Shown here piece after piece: positions 16,522 to 25,784 of a stretch of DNA of 64,000 nucleotides. Both the position numbers and the translations under genes were made by a program. The number at the start of each line of letters is the position of its first letter. Within the stretch, counting starts at the first letter, position 1. Source of the DNA: Nitrospira japonica (GTDB lineage: Bacteria; Nitrospirota; Nitrospiria; Nitrospirales; Nitrospiraceae); the NCBI RefSeq assembly GCF_900169565.1, contig NZ_LT828648.1:558001-622000 (forward strand), read 5' to 3'. The notes below the pieces were generated by a model. That model was given only the letters and a program-made list of their open reading frames with translations, ran no database searches and had not been told where the DNA came from.

Positions 16522-17841
16522 GCGGTGCCCTCGGGGAGGTCTTTGAACTCCGCGTATCGGGCGATGAATCGCACCTTCCGATCTCCAATCGGGCCGTTCC
16601 GGTGTTTCCGAACCAAAACTTCCGCCAGGCCCTTCTCGTCCGTGTCGGGGACATAGACTTCATGGCGATAGAGGAAAATGACGATATCGGCGTCTTGTTC
16701 GATGGCGCCGGAATCGCGCAAGTCCGCCAGGATCGGCCGGCGATCGGGCCGCGATTCACAGGCGCGGGAAAGTTGTGACAGGACGAGGACCGGCACGTTC
16801 AGCTCCTTGGCCAGCATCTTGAGGCGGCGAGAGGCTTCCGCGATGCCTCGTTGGTAGAGCGCAGCGTCCGGGATCTGCAGGAGCTGTAGATAGTCCACAA
16901 TGAGCAGGTCGAGGCCCTGAGAGGCCTGTAAGTGTCGGGCCTGACTGACGACGCGTTCGATGCTCAGGTCTGAGGCGTCATTGATCCACATCGGGAGTCC
17001 GGCCAGGTGTTGCGTGGTCTCGGCGAAGTGCCACCAGCCTTGTGGGGTCAGGGTACCGGTCTTGAGCGCGTGGAGATCGAGCGGGGCGCCCATCCCGTGC
17101 AAGCGGAGGCCGATTTGCAACCGCGACATCTCCAGGGAGAAGAATCCGACTTTGAACCCCGCTCGAGCCGCCGCTAACGCGGAGCCCAGCACGAACGCGG
17201 TTTTTCCCATGCTCGGTCTGGCCGCAATGACGACCGAGTCGGACCGATGCCACCCGCCGAGTAGGGTATCGAGGTCGGCGAAGCCGGTGGGGATCCCGAT
17301 CACGGCCTCGTGCCCCTTGTGCATGCGATCGACATAGTTGGCGGTGTCAAATGCCACTTGCTGGAGCGCGCACCACTCGGCCTCCTCTCGCCCGGTCATA
17401 ATCTGACGGACGCCCCGTTCTACCGTCTGGAGCAGGCCGTCAATCGCCTGTTTGTCATAAGCCTGCCGGCTGAGCGAATCGGTGAACGAGATCAGTCGTC
17501 GTCGGATCGCGTGGTCGGCAACGATGCGGCAGTGATGCGCAATATTCGAGGCGGAGGCCACGGTGGTCAGCAATTCGGCGAGGCCCCCGCGTCCGCCGAT
17601 GGCCGTCATATGGCCGGCCCGATCGAGGTGATTGCCAAGACTCAGCAAGTCCAGCGCCGTACCGGCTGCGGCGAGGTCCAGCATGGCCTGAAAGATGCGC
17701 TGATGCCGGCTATCGTAGAAGTCTTGAGTGCGCAAGCTTTCCTGTGCGGTGCTCAGGGCCGTCGGCTCGATTAAGATGGCGCCTAGCACGGCTTGTTCCG
17801 CCTCAAGGTCGTGCGGCTGCATCCGAAGCTGCTCGTCGGTG

Positions 17842-17849
<8 letters not shown>
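16518..17849 (-). CDS. Replicative DNA helicase, DnaB family
   Basis: A 443-residue hexameric helicase of the DnaB type. The N-terminal domain is recognisable from QPHDLEAEQAVLGAILIEP. The RecA-like core has Walker A AARPSMGKTAF (about 210-220), Walker B LLIVDYLQLL, and the H4 region SQLSRACESRPDRRPILADLRDSGAIEQDADIVIFLYR. Phage and satellite elements encode their own helicase or a loader. Here it follows the putative initiator gene with an 8-bp overlap, like the O-P order in lambda-type elements. Confidence 0.94.
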
Positions 17850-18783
<934 letters not shown>

Positions 18784-18784
18784 C

Positions 18785-19000
18785 TTACTTTGTCGCCTCC
18801 TGGAGTTCGGACAGCGCAGCTAGTGAATGATGTGCGGCCGCCAGAAGGCTCCGATGTGGATGCGAGGGGCTAGCAGGCGGCCGGGGCATGTTCCGATATT
18901 CCTGCTCGAGGAACTCAATTAACTTGGGCAGCATGGCGGTGAAGCGATCCGAGAGGAGCGCTGGCTTGTGCTGGGATCGAGGTTCAGATATAGTTCGCAT
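18785..19000 (-). CDS. Small hypothetical protein (71 aa)
   Basis: No family recognised. Short, with a helical middle (LLSDRFTAMLPKLIEFLEQEYRN) and a Pro/His-rich section. Its stop is 2 bp from the start of the initiator gene, so it is probably in the same operon. Confidence 0.5.
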   Translation of the reverse strand: MRTISEPRSQHKPALLSDRFTAMLPKLIEFLEQEYRNMPRPPASPSHPHRSLLAAAHHSLAALSELQEATK

Positions 19001-19061
19001 GCCGTTTCCTTCCTGTATTGAACCGCCGCGGAGGTCGCACTCCCGGCGGTTGTTAGTTACT

Positions 19062-19286
19062 TCACTTCAAAATCTGTCGTAGGTCTCCGACTCTCCAGGC
19101 GGTCACTCGAGCGGAGAGCTTGTGCGGACGTGGAATATGTCCGTCCCGCACACGACGCCAAATGGTTGAGCTTGAGCACGCAAAGAGAAGTTCAACGATG
19201 GGCTGGCGTACGTGGGCGCTATTCGGCAATCGATCGAAGTGTGCGAAAACTTCGGGAAGCGGTTGGGCGGTGTGCTGTGGTGACAT
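19062..19286 (-). CDS. AlpA-like DNA-binding regulator
   Basis: A 74-residue protein with an AlpA/excisionase-type winged helix (LLFACSSSTIWRRVRDGHIPRPHKLSARVTAWRVGDLRQIL). AlpA-like activators are typical at the head of replication operons in prophage-like islands and satellites. Here it is the first gene of the minus-strand module ending in integrase. Confidence 0.75.
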   Translation of the reverse strand: MSPQHTAQPLPEVFAHFDRLPNSAHVRQPIVELLFACSSSTIWRRVRDGHIPRPHKLSARVTAWRVGDLRQILK

Positions 19287-19352
19287 GTCGTGGTGCCTCC
19301 TGGATCACACCTTGCCACGAGCGACATGTTACGCACAGGAAGAATAATTGAT

Positions 19353-20003
19353 TTATTTTTCGTGAAGCTTCATGGCCTTATCATATCGTCGGCGGACGTA
19401 TTCCCGCACAAGAGTATCCGTAATGTCCTTATTATTTGGAGACCCGTGAACTTTAATGGCTCCTTCCGCAGCTTTCTCAAGGCTGAGCCTCGGATTCTGG
19501 TAACGGGCGCACATCATGGAGAATAGCAGGCCATTGATGGCATTTTTTCGAATCGCTTGCCTCACAGGATTGCCGGCCTTCGGCTTGGATTTCAAACCAA
19601 AGGCCTCATCAAGAGACAAAGTTCCGTCGGAATTTACATATTTCGAAAAAGACGCAACCACGTATTCTAGGGTTTCGGCATCGGGAAGAGCGCCAAAGGC
19701 CAATGCTTGGAAGCAAAACTTAATTCGGTCAAGGGGTGTCCCATCGCACAACTTCGTCCCGAAGCGATTGAACCATTGCTGCCGCGAGGTGCCCTGCACT
19801 GCCTGTACAAGATGTTCGAGATCATCTAAGACTAAGCGTGGAGCGGAGGTTGCAAGGGATTTGCTTCGCGAAATATGGCGTCGCGTCTGAAAACTAATTT
19901 TGCATTCTGGTGGATCGGTATAAGAAATGGGATTCATGAGCGAAGAGGGGGGATGGTCCGTAACTTCACTTGGCGGTATGCTCGGCTTCTTGCGTTTCGG
20001 CAT
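19353..20003 (-). CDS. Hypothetical protein (216 aa)
   Basis: No family recognised. Basic, Pro-rich N-terminus (MPKRKKPSIPPSEV), followed by an all-helical-looking body (LDDLEHLVQAVQGTSRQQWFNRFG, CFQALAFGALPDAETLEYVVASFSKY). The ATG at 20003 has AGGAGG 6 bp before it and is preferred over a longer start. Codon use is more A/T-rich than the backbone, as in the next gene upstream. Confidence 0.65.
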   Translation of the reverse strand: MPKRKKPSIPPSEVTDHPPSSLMNPISYTDPPECKISFQTRRHISRSKSLATSAPRLVLDDLEHLVQAVQGTSRQQWFNRFGTKLCDGTPLDRIKFCFQALAFGALPDAETLEYVVASFSKYVNSDGTLSLDEAFGLKSKPKAGNPVRQAIRKNAINGLLFSMMCARYQNPRLSLEKAAEGAIKVHGSPNNKDITDTLVREYVRRRYDKAMKLHEK

Positions 20004-20204
20004 TTCCCCTCCTGCAGGGCCCTGATAGTGGGAAGGCGGCACCAGCGTCAGGAACGCTGGCCGGTCAGGTGATCAATCCTGGCCGTTGCCGCCAAAGATA
20101 CTTAGCTAGTTTTGCGCCATCCGATAGAGCAGACCTTGCCCCCTTATACGTCCAAAGGCATACACAGAACAGAAAAGCCCAAAATGGTGAGGAAGAAAAC
20201 ATAA

Positions 20205-21035
20205 TCATTTCCCATGGTAACTTTTTGCACATTCCTTTGGTCGCCCCTGGCGCCGCTTTTTTTCATGTTCTCCCCACTCCCACGACAAACAGCCAATATG
20301 TTCCTCGTTGAATGCTCCCTTCATTGTTAACTTAACGATGACCTGAAGAGGCGTTTTCCCTGTTTCTATTTCCTGCGGCGTTATCTTTGGAATATCCACA
20401 GGGAGTTCAAACGGATGGTGCCGCAGATTTGGATGTAAGATAAACTGGTTAGTGTTCTTCTCAAAGAATTCATCCTTGCCCAGATAGACCGTTGTCTCTG
20501 TTGATACAACCGTTATCTGTGCAGCGCCTGCATTAACCAGAGGGAAAAGAATAAGACTTCCATTTTTCTCTCCCTGGAGAATTGGCGGGGTAGCAAGATC
20601 CACTAAAGGCAAAGACGAGGTCTCAGCCAAACGCAGTTTGTTCTGGAGAATCTGCACTTCATTGGACTTACCCTCCAGATCGTGGATTAACGTATCCTTT
20701 TCATGTCTCAATATCGTTAGTTCTGTCGTTGCAGTTGTCTTGAAATCTTTGAGATCGCGAATCTCACTATCCTTTTGTCCGATGTGTTTCTGCATGGTTG
20801 TTATTTCTGCCCTATAATCTGGAGCTTGCTTATTTAGTTCGTATTGATCTTTCCAAGCCAAAAAGCAGGCCCAAAATACCAAGAGGCATAGTAGTGCTGT
20901 GTAAACCTTGATCGATACTTCCCGCTGAAGGACGTATTTTTCAAACAACGCAACTAAGACCATTAGGACACATCCACCCAAGAGCTGAAGCCAATGGTCG
21001 AAAACTGAGAAAATGAAATCCCCAAATTCTGCCAT
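20205..21035 (-). CDS. Membrane-anchored coiled-coil protein (276 aa)
   Basis: No known family. Two N-terminal hydrophobic segments (WLQLLGGCVLMVLVALFEKYV, VYTALLCLLVFWACFLAW) are followed by a long predicted coiled coil (about 75-135, heptad-like, rich in K/E/L: MQKHIGQKDSEIRDLKDF) and a beta-rich C-terminal domain. The topology suggests an inner-membrane anchor with a cytoplasmic or periplasmic rod and sensor-like end. It is A+T-rich relative to the flanks, indicating recent acquisition. Function unknown. Confidence 0.7.
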   Translation of the reverse strand: MAEFGDFIFSVFDHWLQLLGGCVLMVLVALFEKYVLQREVSIKVYTALLCLLVFWACFLAWKDQYELNKQAPDYRAEITTMQKHIGQKDSEIRDLKDFKTTATTELTILRHEKDTLIHDLEGKSNEVQILQNKLRLAETSSLPLVDLATPPILQGEKNGSLILFPLVNAGAAQITVVSTETTVYLGKDEFFEKNTNQFILHPNLRHHPFELPVDIPKITPQEIETGKTPLQVIVKLTMKGAFNEEHIGCLSWEWGEHEKKRRQGRPKECAKSYHGK

Positions 21036-21121
21036 TCTTCACCCCCTTGTTGAGAGAGGGCGATATTACCCGAGTGCATCCCGCGTTTCCTTATTGCATG
21101 TATTTGGAAAGCAGCCATTGA

Positions 21122-22267
21122 TCATCCGGGCCAATCGGTAGCGGGATCCCGCTGTGTCTGCGGCGGCGCTGGTGGCATCTCTACGGGCTCGGCTGACGGC
21201 TGAGGTTCCCGCCGGGTGCGTGGCCTCGTGGGTCGTGGGCCTGCCGTGGGTGGTGGGGTCATGTTGTGGAGATTCATAATCGTGTCGGCTTGGGCATCGA
21301 CGGCCGACCGGACGCTATTCACATCGAGTCGTGCATAGATGTGCACGTGTTGTAAATCGCTATGTCCTAAGGCCTTGGCAATGACCGATGAGCTCGTCCC
21401 ACCCATCGCCAAGTAGCTTGCAAATGTTCTTCTCAAATCGTGGATCGTGCAGTCTGGTAGATGGGCGCGGGTCCGGATGCGCTTCCAGGTATTAAAGACA
21501 TACATTTCCTTCCAGCGACCCAAGTTATGGGGCGCTTCAAATACCCACGTGTTGAGACGGGGCAATCGATCGAGAAACGGAATCAGGGTCCTCGGGAGTG
21601 GCGTCGTTTGGGGCTTGCGATTCTTCACCGTGCCGGCCGGCTTATGCCAGAGCCCGTTGACCAGATCCAGGTCCTTCCACTGCATGCGTTGCAGTTCTCC
21701 TTTGCGACAGCCGGTCAGCAGGACCGTCAGGAAGAAGGCCCGTATATCGTCCGGTTCCTGATTCAGGACGACCAGCAGACGGCGGAGCTCCTCACCGGGC
21801 TGGACAAAACGAGTCCGAAATTGCCTCGGGGGCTTGGGAATGCGGGACGCGGGATTCTGGCCGGACCAGACGCCCCAATCGATCGCTTTGTAAAAGATCG
21901 CCGTGATGAGTTTGAGCGACATGCGAGCGACCGTGGGGGAATGTTTGGCGAGTTCTGTTGAGAAATGCAGCAAGACATTGCGGGTGATCAGCTCAGGTTT
22001 GAGCGGCACCAGCGGACCGAAGTGTTTGTTGAGCCGACAGTCAATGACAAGGCGGGTAGCCTCGGCGAAATTCACCATGTGGTAGCGCCGGTAGAGTTCG
22101 ATCCATTCTCGAAAGCACCACGTCGCCTTGCACCGCCGCCAGAGCTCAGCGTCATCCGGCTCGGGAAAGCGATGGCCGGCCAGACAGGCGGTTTCGTATG
22201 CCTCCTGTATCGTATTCAGCGCGGGAAGCGTGGCCTCCATTGGTTCATCCAGTAGGTGCGCGTGCAT
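21122..22267 (-). CDS. Second tyrosine recombinase
   Basis: A 381-residue tyrosine recombinase different from the one at the left end. Catalytic signatures are Arg in LTGCRKGELQRMQW, KNRKPQTTPLP, HDLRRTFASYLAMGG (HxxR), ALGHSDLQHV, and Tyr in HIYARLD. The C-terminal 60 residues are a Pro/Arg-rich tail (PPPTAGPRPTRPRTRRE) not needed for catalysis. It lies about 8 kb inside the island with no obvious repeat of its own, so it may mark a nested or fused element. Translation may start at the internal MEATLP instead. Confidence 0.93.
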   Translation of the reverse strand: MHAHLLDEPMEATLPALNTIQEAYETACLAGHRFPEPDDAELWRRCKATWCFREWIELYRRYHMVNFAEATRLVIDCRLNKHFGPLVPLKPELITRNVLLHFSTELAKHSPTVARMSLKLITAIFYKAIDWGVWSGQNPASRIPKPPRQFRTRFVQPGEELRRLLVVLNQEPDDIRAFFLTVLLTGCRKGELQRMQWKDLDLVNGLWHKPAGTVKNRKPQTTPLPRTLIPFLDRLPRLNTWVFEAPHNLGRWKEMYVFNTWKRIRTRAHLPDCTIHDLRRTFASYLAMGGTSSSVIAKALGHSDLQHVHIYARLDVNSVRSAVDAQADTIMNLHNMTPPPTAGPRPTRPRTRREPQPSAEPVEMPPAPPQTQRDPATDWPG

Positions 22268-22279
22268 AGTGTTCCTCCT

Positions 22280-22465
22280 TCACAGACCCGCCGTGGGCTT
22301 TGGTCGTCGGGCCTCAATAAGCAAGCGTTCCAAGCGGCCCAACTCGACGGCGCCTCTTCCGATCTTCGATTGCAGCCGAAACCCTCTCCCGCCCACCATG
22401 CGGCCGTTGATCTTGACCATCCGCCCGTGGTCGTTACTGGGACTGCGAAATTGGCGAAAGTTCAT
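22280..22465 (-). CDS. Small basic hypothetical protein (61 aa)
   Basis: No family recognised; Arg/Gly-rich (MVKINGRMVGGRGFRL). Its ATG overlaps the stop of the upstream gene in an ATGA arrangement, and the second recombinase gene follows 13 bp later, so it is probably translated in the same operon. Confidence 0.5.
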   Translation of the reverse strand: MNFRQFRSPSNDHGRMVKINGRMVGGRGFRLQSKIGRGAVELGRLERLLIEARRPKPTAGL

Positions 22466-22854
22466 GCGGCGACCCCGTTGGCTCTTGCCTTCCTCCTAGC
22501 CGCGACCTGCGGCAATGGTTCAGCATTATTGAAGGCCTCGCAGGCACCCTGAATGAGGACGTGGATCGTGGAAGACTCTTCAAGTTCTGAGAGCACCTCC
22601 TCAAGACACACCCGCACCTGATCCGCAGGAATAGGTTCGCTTCCTTTCGCGGCCGTCAGCAGCAGGCCCAGCTGACTGACCACTTGTTGCAGAATGTCAC
22701 TGGCGAGGTTCGCTTCACGAGCCAGCTCTGCGACGCCCGTGCTCCCATCGCGGCCGTCCTCGATGATTCCATTAGGCCAGGCGTAGACGATACGCCCCTG
22801 CAATTTCAGCTCAGCTTCGCCATAGTTTTTCCTGACAACAGCTACATTTCCCAT
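22462..22854 (-). CDS. Hypothetical protein (130 aa)
   Basis: No family recognised. Helical, acidic centre (GVAELAREANLASDILQQVVSQLGLLLTAAKG, QVRVCLEEVLSELEESSTIHVLIQGACEAF), basic tail. A GGAGGG-type ribosome site precedes the ATG. It lies between the small ribbon-helix-helix gene and the recombinase on one strand. Confidence 0.6.
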   Translation of the reverse strand: MGNVAVVRKNYGEAELKLQGRIVYAWPNGIIEDGRDGSTGVAELAREANLASDILQQVVSQLGLLLTAAKGSEPIPADQVRVCLEEVLSELEESSTIHVLIQGACEAFNNAEPLPQVAARRKARANGVAA

Positions 22855-22880
22855 GGTGCCCCCTCCTGGTTGGTTGTGAA

Positions 22881-23021
22881 CTACGCTGCCCGCTTTCCAC
22901 TGAAATGATTTTCCAGTAGAAACCTGATAAGCCCCGATGCGGTGGTGCCTTGCCGACGTTCGGCGTCTAGCTTGGCTTTAAGTTTTGCTGGGATTTGAAT
23001 CACGATGCGGTCCATCTTCAT
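22881..23021 (-). CDS. Ribbon-helix-helix protein (46 aa)
   Basis: A very short CopG/Arc-type regulator: MKMDRIVIQIPAKLKAKLDA forms the beta strand and first helix, and TTASGLIRFLLENHF the second helix. GGAGGT lies 5 bp before the ATG. It is divergent from another RHH-like gene at 23200, and tandem 10-bp repeats lie in the shared gap. RHH dimers bind such repeats; it probably represses its own promoter and that of the recombinase operon downstream. Confidence 0.75.
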   Translation of the reverse strand: MKMDRIVIQIPAKLKAKLDAERRQGTTASGLIRFLLENHFSGKRAA

Positions 23022-23076
23022 GGTAACCTCCGTAAGCACTGCGATAGAGCGTGCTAACGTCTAATGTAACATACTC

Positions 23077-23096
23077 TAGCAAGTGATAGCAAGTGC
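23077..23096. promoter_or_regulatory. Tandem 10-bp repeat, candidate RHH operator
   Basis: TAGCAAGTGA followed directly by TAGCAAGTGC, about 55 bp before the 46-residue RHH gene. One helical turn between the repeats is the classic spacing for cooperative RHH dimer binding. A separate short inverted repeat, GGTGTG-N4-CACACC at 23153-23168, lies nearer the divergent gene. Confidence 0.5.
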
Positions 23097-23199
23097 TGTT
23101 TGCAAGAGAATGAGGAGTTGTGAAAACAGTGTTAAACGCGGTAAACAGGTGAGGTGTGGTGTCACACCATGCCCTACAATGAAGGACATTGTCTGACAT

Positions 23200-23388
23200 A
23201 TGGCCCCCAAGACAAACCCCGATAAGCCTGCTCATCTAAACGTTCGCGATATTCCACGGGAAACGCTTTTCCGCCTCAAAATGGCGGCCGCTGCCGAGCA
23301 GAAGACTGTTAAGGATCTCGTCCTGGAGCTGGTGCACGAAAAGATTCAGGAGTTGGAGCGTAAGGGGTTGCTGCCGAGGCTCAAGTAA
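23200..23388 (+). CDS. Ribbon-helix-helix-like small protein (62 aa)
   Basis: HLNVRDIPRETLFRLKMAAAAEQKTVKDLVLELVHEKIQEL has the strand-helix-helix layout of Arc/FitA-type antitoxins and regulators. No toxin gene follows directly; the next gene encodes an unrelated 76-residue protein. It shares a divergent promoter region with the minus-strand RHH gene. Confidence 0.65.
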   Translation: MAPKTNPDKPAHLNVRDIPRETLFRLKMAAAAEQKTVKDLVLELVHEKIQELERKGLLPRLK

Positions 23389-23464
23389 GCGGTAACAGGT
23401 TCCTTTAGTCTGGGGGAGACTCTGCAGTCTCCCACCATTCGTCAATCAGATGGGAGAGGTAGCC

Positions 23465-23695
23465 ATGCCGAGAGAAGACATTCAGATCGACCTTAGCCCA
23501 ACTGCTGGGAAAACGTTCGGTATCTTGAGTCCTTCCATGATGGAGGCCTTCGAGCCATACGCGGACTTTGTGAACGCTCTCCATGCGGAAGGCCGCATCA
23601 CAGACGAGGAACTTGATGCCCTTCACCTTCAACTCGACGCCAGACTTGATGGTATGACGGAAGAGATGGAACGACGGTTGAACAAAGTGCACTGA
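23465..23695 (+). CDS. Small hypothetical protein (76 aa)
   Basis: No family recognised. Acidic and helical (MMEAFEPYADFVNALHAEGRITDEELDALHLQLDARLDGM). The ATG at 23465 is preceded by GGAGAGG and preferred over one five codons upstream. It follows the RHH-like gene by 76 bp on the same strand. Confidence 0.6.
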   Translation: MPREDIQIDLSPTAGKTFGILSPSMMEAFEPYADFVNALHAEGRITDEELDALHLQLDARLDGMTEEMERRLNKVH

Positions 23696-23866
23696 AAGAG
23701 TCGGTCGAAGGTAAACCGATCCTCAGAAGCTCGGATTCAGTGATTGGAGAGGAAGTGGCTTCGACCGAAGAGGAAGCGGCCTATCACCAAGCCCGAGGGA
23801 GAACAGAAGGGAGTTCTTCTATCTAGAATCCCCCTATTCCCCCTCATGCTGGCCAAGTGTTGAGCG

Positions 23867-24445
23867 TTATTTCTTCTGCTTCGTGAACTTCGTCCCTTCG
23901 AGCGACAGGTTGTACATGAGGCCTTTTTGACCTAACACAAAGGCGACGATCGGATCCTTCATATTGTTGGTATCGATCGTTCCCCCCGCGCCGAGGGTCA
24001 CGAGTGAGACGGAGCCGTCCACTCCGGCCTTCCACCCCTCGCCATCATGGAATTTCTTCATCGCAGCTTCATCAAGAAACACGAGATAGACAGTCTTAAC
24101 CTCTCCTCCCAACTGCAGTCCAAACGAACCCTGCAACATGCTGTAGTAATCGACCGTCTTGCCTTTGACTCGGAATGCGCCTTCTCCATACTCTCCGCCA
24201 AACCCCGCGCCACCTTTGATGACCTTGGGGAACACCAGCATGCCTTTACTGCTCTCGATGAAGGCTTTGCCGCCTTTGACCTCCTGTTCGAATTTCACGA
24301 TGGCTTCGTCCGCCCCAGCGTCGATTTCTTTTGCCGAAGCCGCCGACGCCGGGCCAGCGAGCCATGCGTTCAATAACAGCGCGGAGCCTGCCACCATAGC
24401 CACGAGCTGCAGGTCCCGAGAAATTGATCCCCTCATAATCATCAC
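23867..24445 (-). CDS. YSC84/SYLF-domain protein, secreted
   Basis: A 192-residue exported protein. The signal peptide (LVAMVAGSALLLNAWLAGPASAASA) precedes a SYLF (YSC84) domain: FIESSKGMLVFPKVIKGGAGFGGEYGEGAF, YYSMLQGSFGLQLGGEVKTVYLVFLDEAAM and AGVDGSVSLVTLGAGG. SYLF domains bind lipids; bacterial members are periplasmic or outer-membrane proteins of uncertain role. A second, more distant SYLF protein is encoded at 40428-41006. Confidence 0.88.
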   Translation of the reverse strand: MMIMRGSISRDLQLVAMVAGSALLLNAWLAGPASAASAKEIDAGADEAIVKFEQEVKGGKAFIESSKGMLVFPKVIKGGAGFGGEYGEGAFRVKGKTVDYYSMLQGSFGLQLGGEVKTVYLVFLDEAAMKKFHDGEGWKAGVDGSVSLVTLGAGGTIDTNNMKDPIVAFVLGQKGLMYNLSLEGTKFTKQKK

Positions 24446-24810
24446 TCCTTTCTTTGTGAGCCAGGCTTCGCCAGGCTGGCTCGGTAAAGTAGTACTAACG
24501 CTAGGCGGGGAACTCTATGTGATTTTCCTGACCATCGAAACTGTCAGAACTGACAGGGCCGAACAGGTCTAGCACAGAATATGCGCATTTTCGTGCGATG
24601 GTTAGACAGATTGACATTAGAATGGGATGGGCTTATAGGTTCCGCGCATGGCTAGCTTCTCAATGCAGAAGTGGTCATCTTCCGTTCAGACTGGTGTGTT
24701 CGCACTTCTCAAGCTTCACCTCGGTGTTTCAACTTGGCCGAGCGCATCTGGACTCATCACGTGTTCTTCGATGAGAACGAAACAGAGCCACATAGGCACA
24801 GCAAGAAGGA
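24446..24810. other. Non-coding divergent region between SYLF and Cys-rich genes
   Basis: A 370-bp gap serving two divergent genes. It contains one clear sigma-70-type promoter (24611-24639). The open frame that crosses it toward the Cys-rich gene has no coding character. I see nothing else in it. Confidence 0.5.
24611..24639 (+). promoter_or_regulatory. Strong sigma-70-type promoter
   Basis: TTGACA (24611-24616), a 17-bp spacer, then TATAGG (24634-24639). The ideal spacing and perfect -35 make it the best promoter-like sequence I saw in the window. It would drive the Cys-rich protein gene, leaving a leader of about 175 nt. Confidence 0.6.
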
Positions 24811-24818
24811 GGCTGAGC

Positions 24819-25433
24819 ATGCAAGTGACGATGATGCTTCTCGCGATAGTTCTGCTGTCTTTCGTTCCGACGGTCACGCCGGCCCATGCTCAGGCCGTCG
24901 CGCCGCAGTGCGTCGATGAGGTGGAGACACATTGCGGGCATATTGAGCCTGGTAACCTGCGCATCCAGCAGTGTTTTGAAGCCAACATCAATAAGTTCTC
25001 ATCCTTGTGCCAGACGGAGCTATCGGAGGGGAAAGCTGATGCCGCGGCCGGAGTCGCACGAGCCAGGAAGAACAAGGGCGCGCCACAGGTCGATGCGATC
25101 ACGCTTACCAACGATGCCATCGTAGAATTGACGGATGCCCCGGGTGTTGGGAGACGGACGACCGTCGACCTCGATAAGCGTTGGGGGGCGGATGTGTCGG
25201 TCATCGCCAGCGCGACAGAGAAGTTGCAGCGTGCATTGACCGAGGCGAAATCCGGCGGCAATGCCCGAGCCGTTCACCTCTTGGAGATGGCGGTGGATTT
25301 CGGCAAGGGAAGCATGCACAAGGAGGCGCGCCTGAAGGCGCAAGGGGCGCTGCTGAATCTGTGCCAAGCGGCCAAGAAGACGGAAGCGCCCTGCGACACC
25401 GTGCCGAAGTATGGCGCGTACGTCGCTCCGTAG
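24819..25433 (+). CDS. Secreted Cys-rich-repeat protein
   Basis: A 204-residue exported protein with signal peptide LAIVLLSFVPTVTPAHAQA. The mature N-terminus has a GLG1-type cysteine-rich repeat (CVDEVETHCGHIEPGNLRIQQCFEANINKFSSLCQTEL: four Cys in the CxxD...C...C...C order). The rest is helical with an Ala/Lys-rich C-terminus and two more Cys. The ATG at 24819 is chosen because AAGGAGG precedes it and the signal peptide then starts correctly. Function unknown; probably periplasmic. Confidence 0.78.
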   Translation: MQVTMMLLAIVLLSFVPTVTPAHAQAVAPQCVDEVETHCGHIEPGNLRIQQCFEANINKFSSLCQTELSEGKADAAAGVARARKNKGAPQVDAITLTNDAIVELTDAPGVGRRTTVDLDKRWGADVSVIASATEKLQRALTEAKSGGNARAVHLLEMAVDFGKGSMHKEARLKAQGALLNLCQAAKKTEAPCDTVPKYGAYVAP

Positions 25434-25784
25434 CCGAGGGGAGTCGCGCGGCGACACTGACGCTTGTCAGGAGCATTCCCATTGCGAGTATGCCTTGCGG
25501 GGCGCCGCGAAGCGGAACGAAGAGGGTTACGACCTCTATCAGGTAGGGCCCACTTTCGAGAGGAAGTGGGCTCTTTGTTTGTTCCGTCTTTGTCTGATCG
25601 CTCCTCACGGTCCATCCTGCGTAGCTCTGTCATCGTCAGCACGGATTCATCCGACAGGTGGTGGCCGAGAAGCAGATCCCTGTTCGGGTGTAAGAAGCGC
25701 CTGAAAAGGCGAGGATCACCATAGCGTTCTGTTCTCTTACATGGCTGCAGCATAGGTAAACATAATGGCGGGCCGTTACGCGAA
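25434..25784. other. Intergenic region with terminator
   Basis: Between the Cys-rich protein and lipoprotein genes. Apart from the terminator at 25545-25580 I see no gene; short frames across it overlap in ways typical of chance. Confidence 0.5.
25545..25580 (+). terminator. Rho-independent terminator after the Cys-rich gene
   Basis: AGGGCCCACTT (25545-25555) pairs with AAGTGGGCTCT (25564-25574) with one G-T wobble and an 8-nt loop, followed by TTGTTTGTT. Confidence 0.8.
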
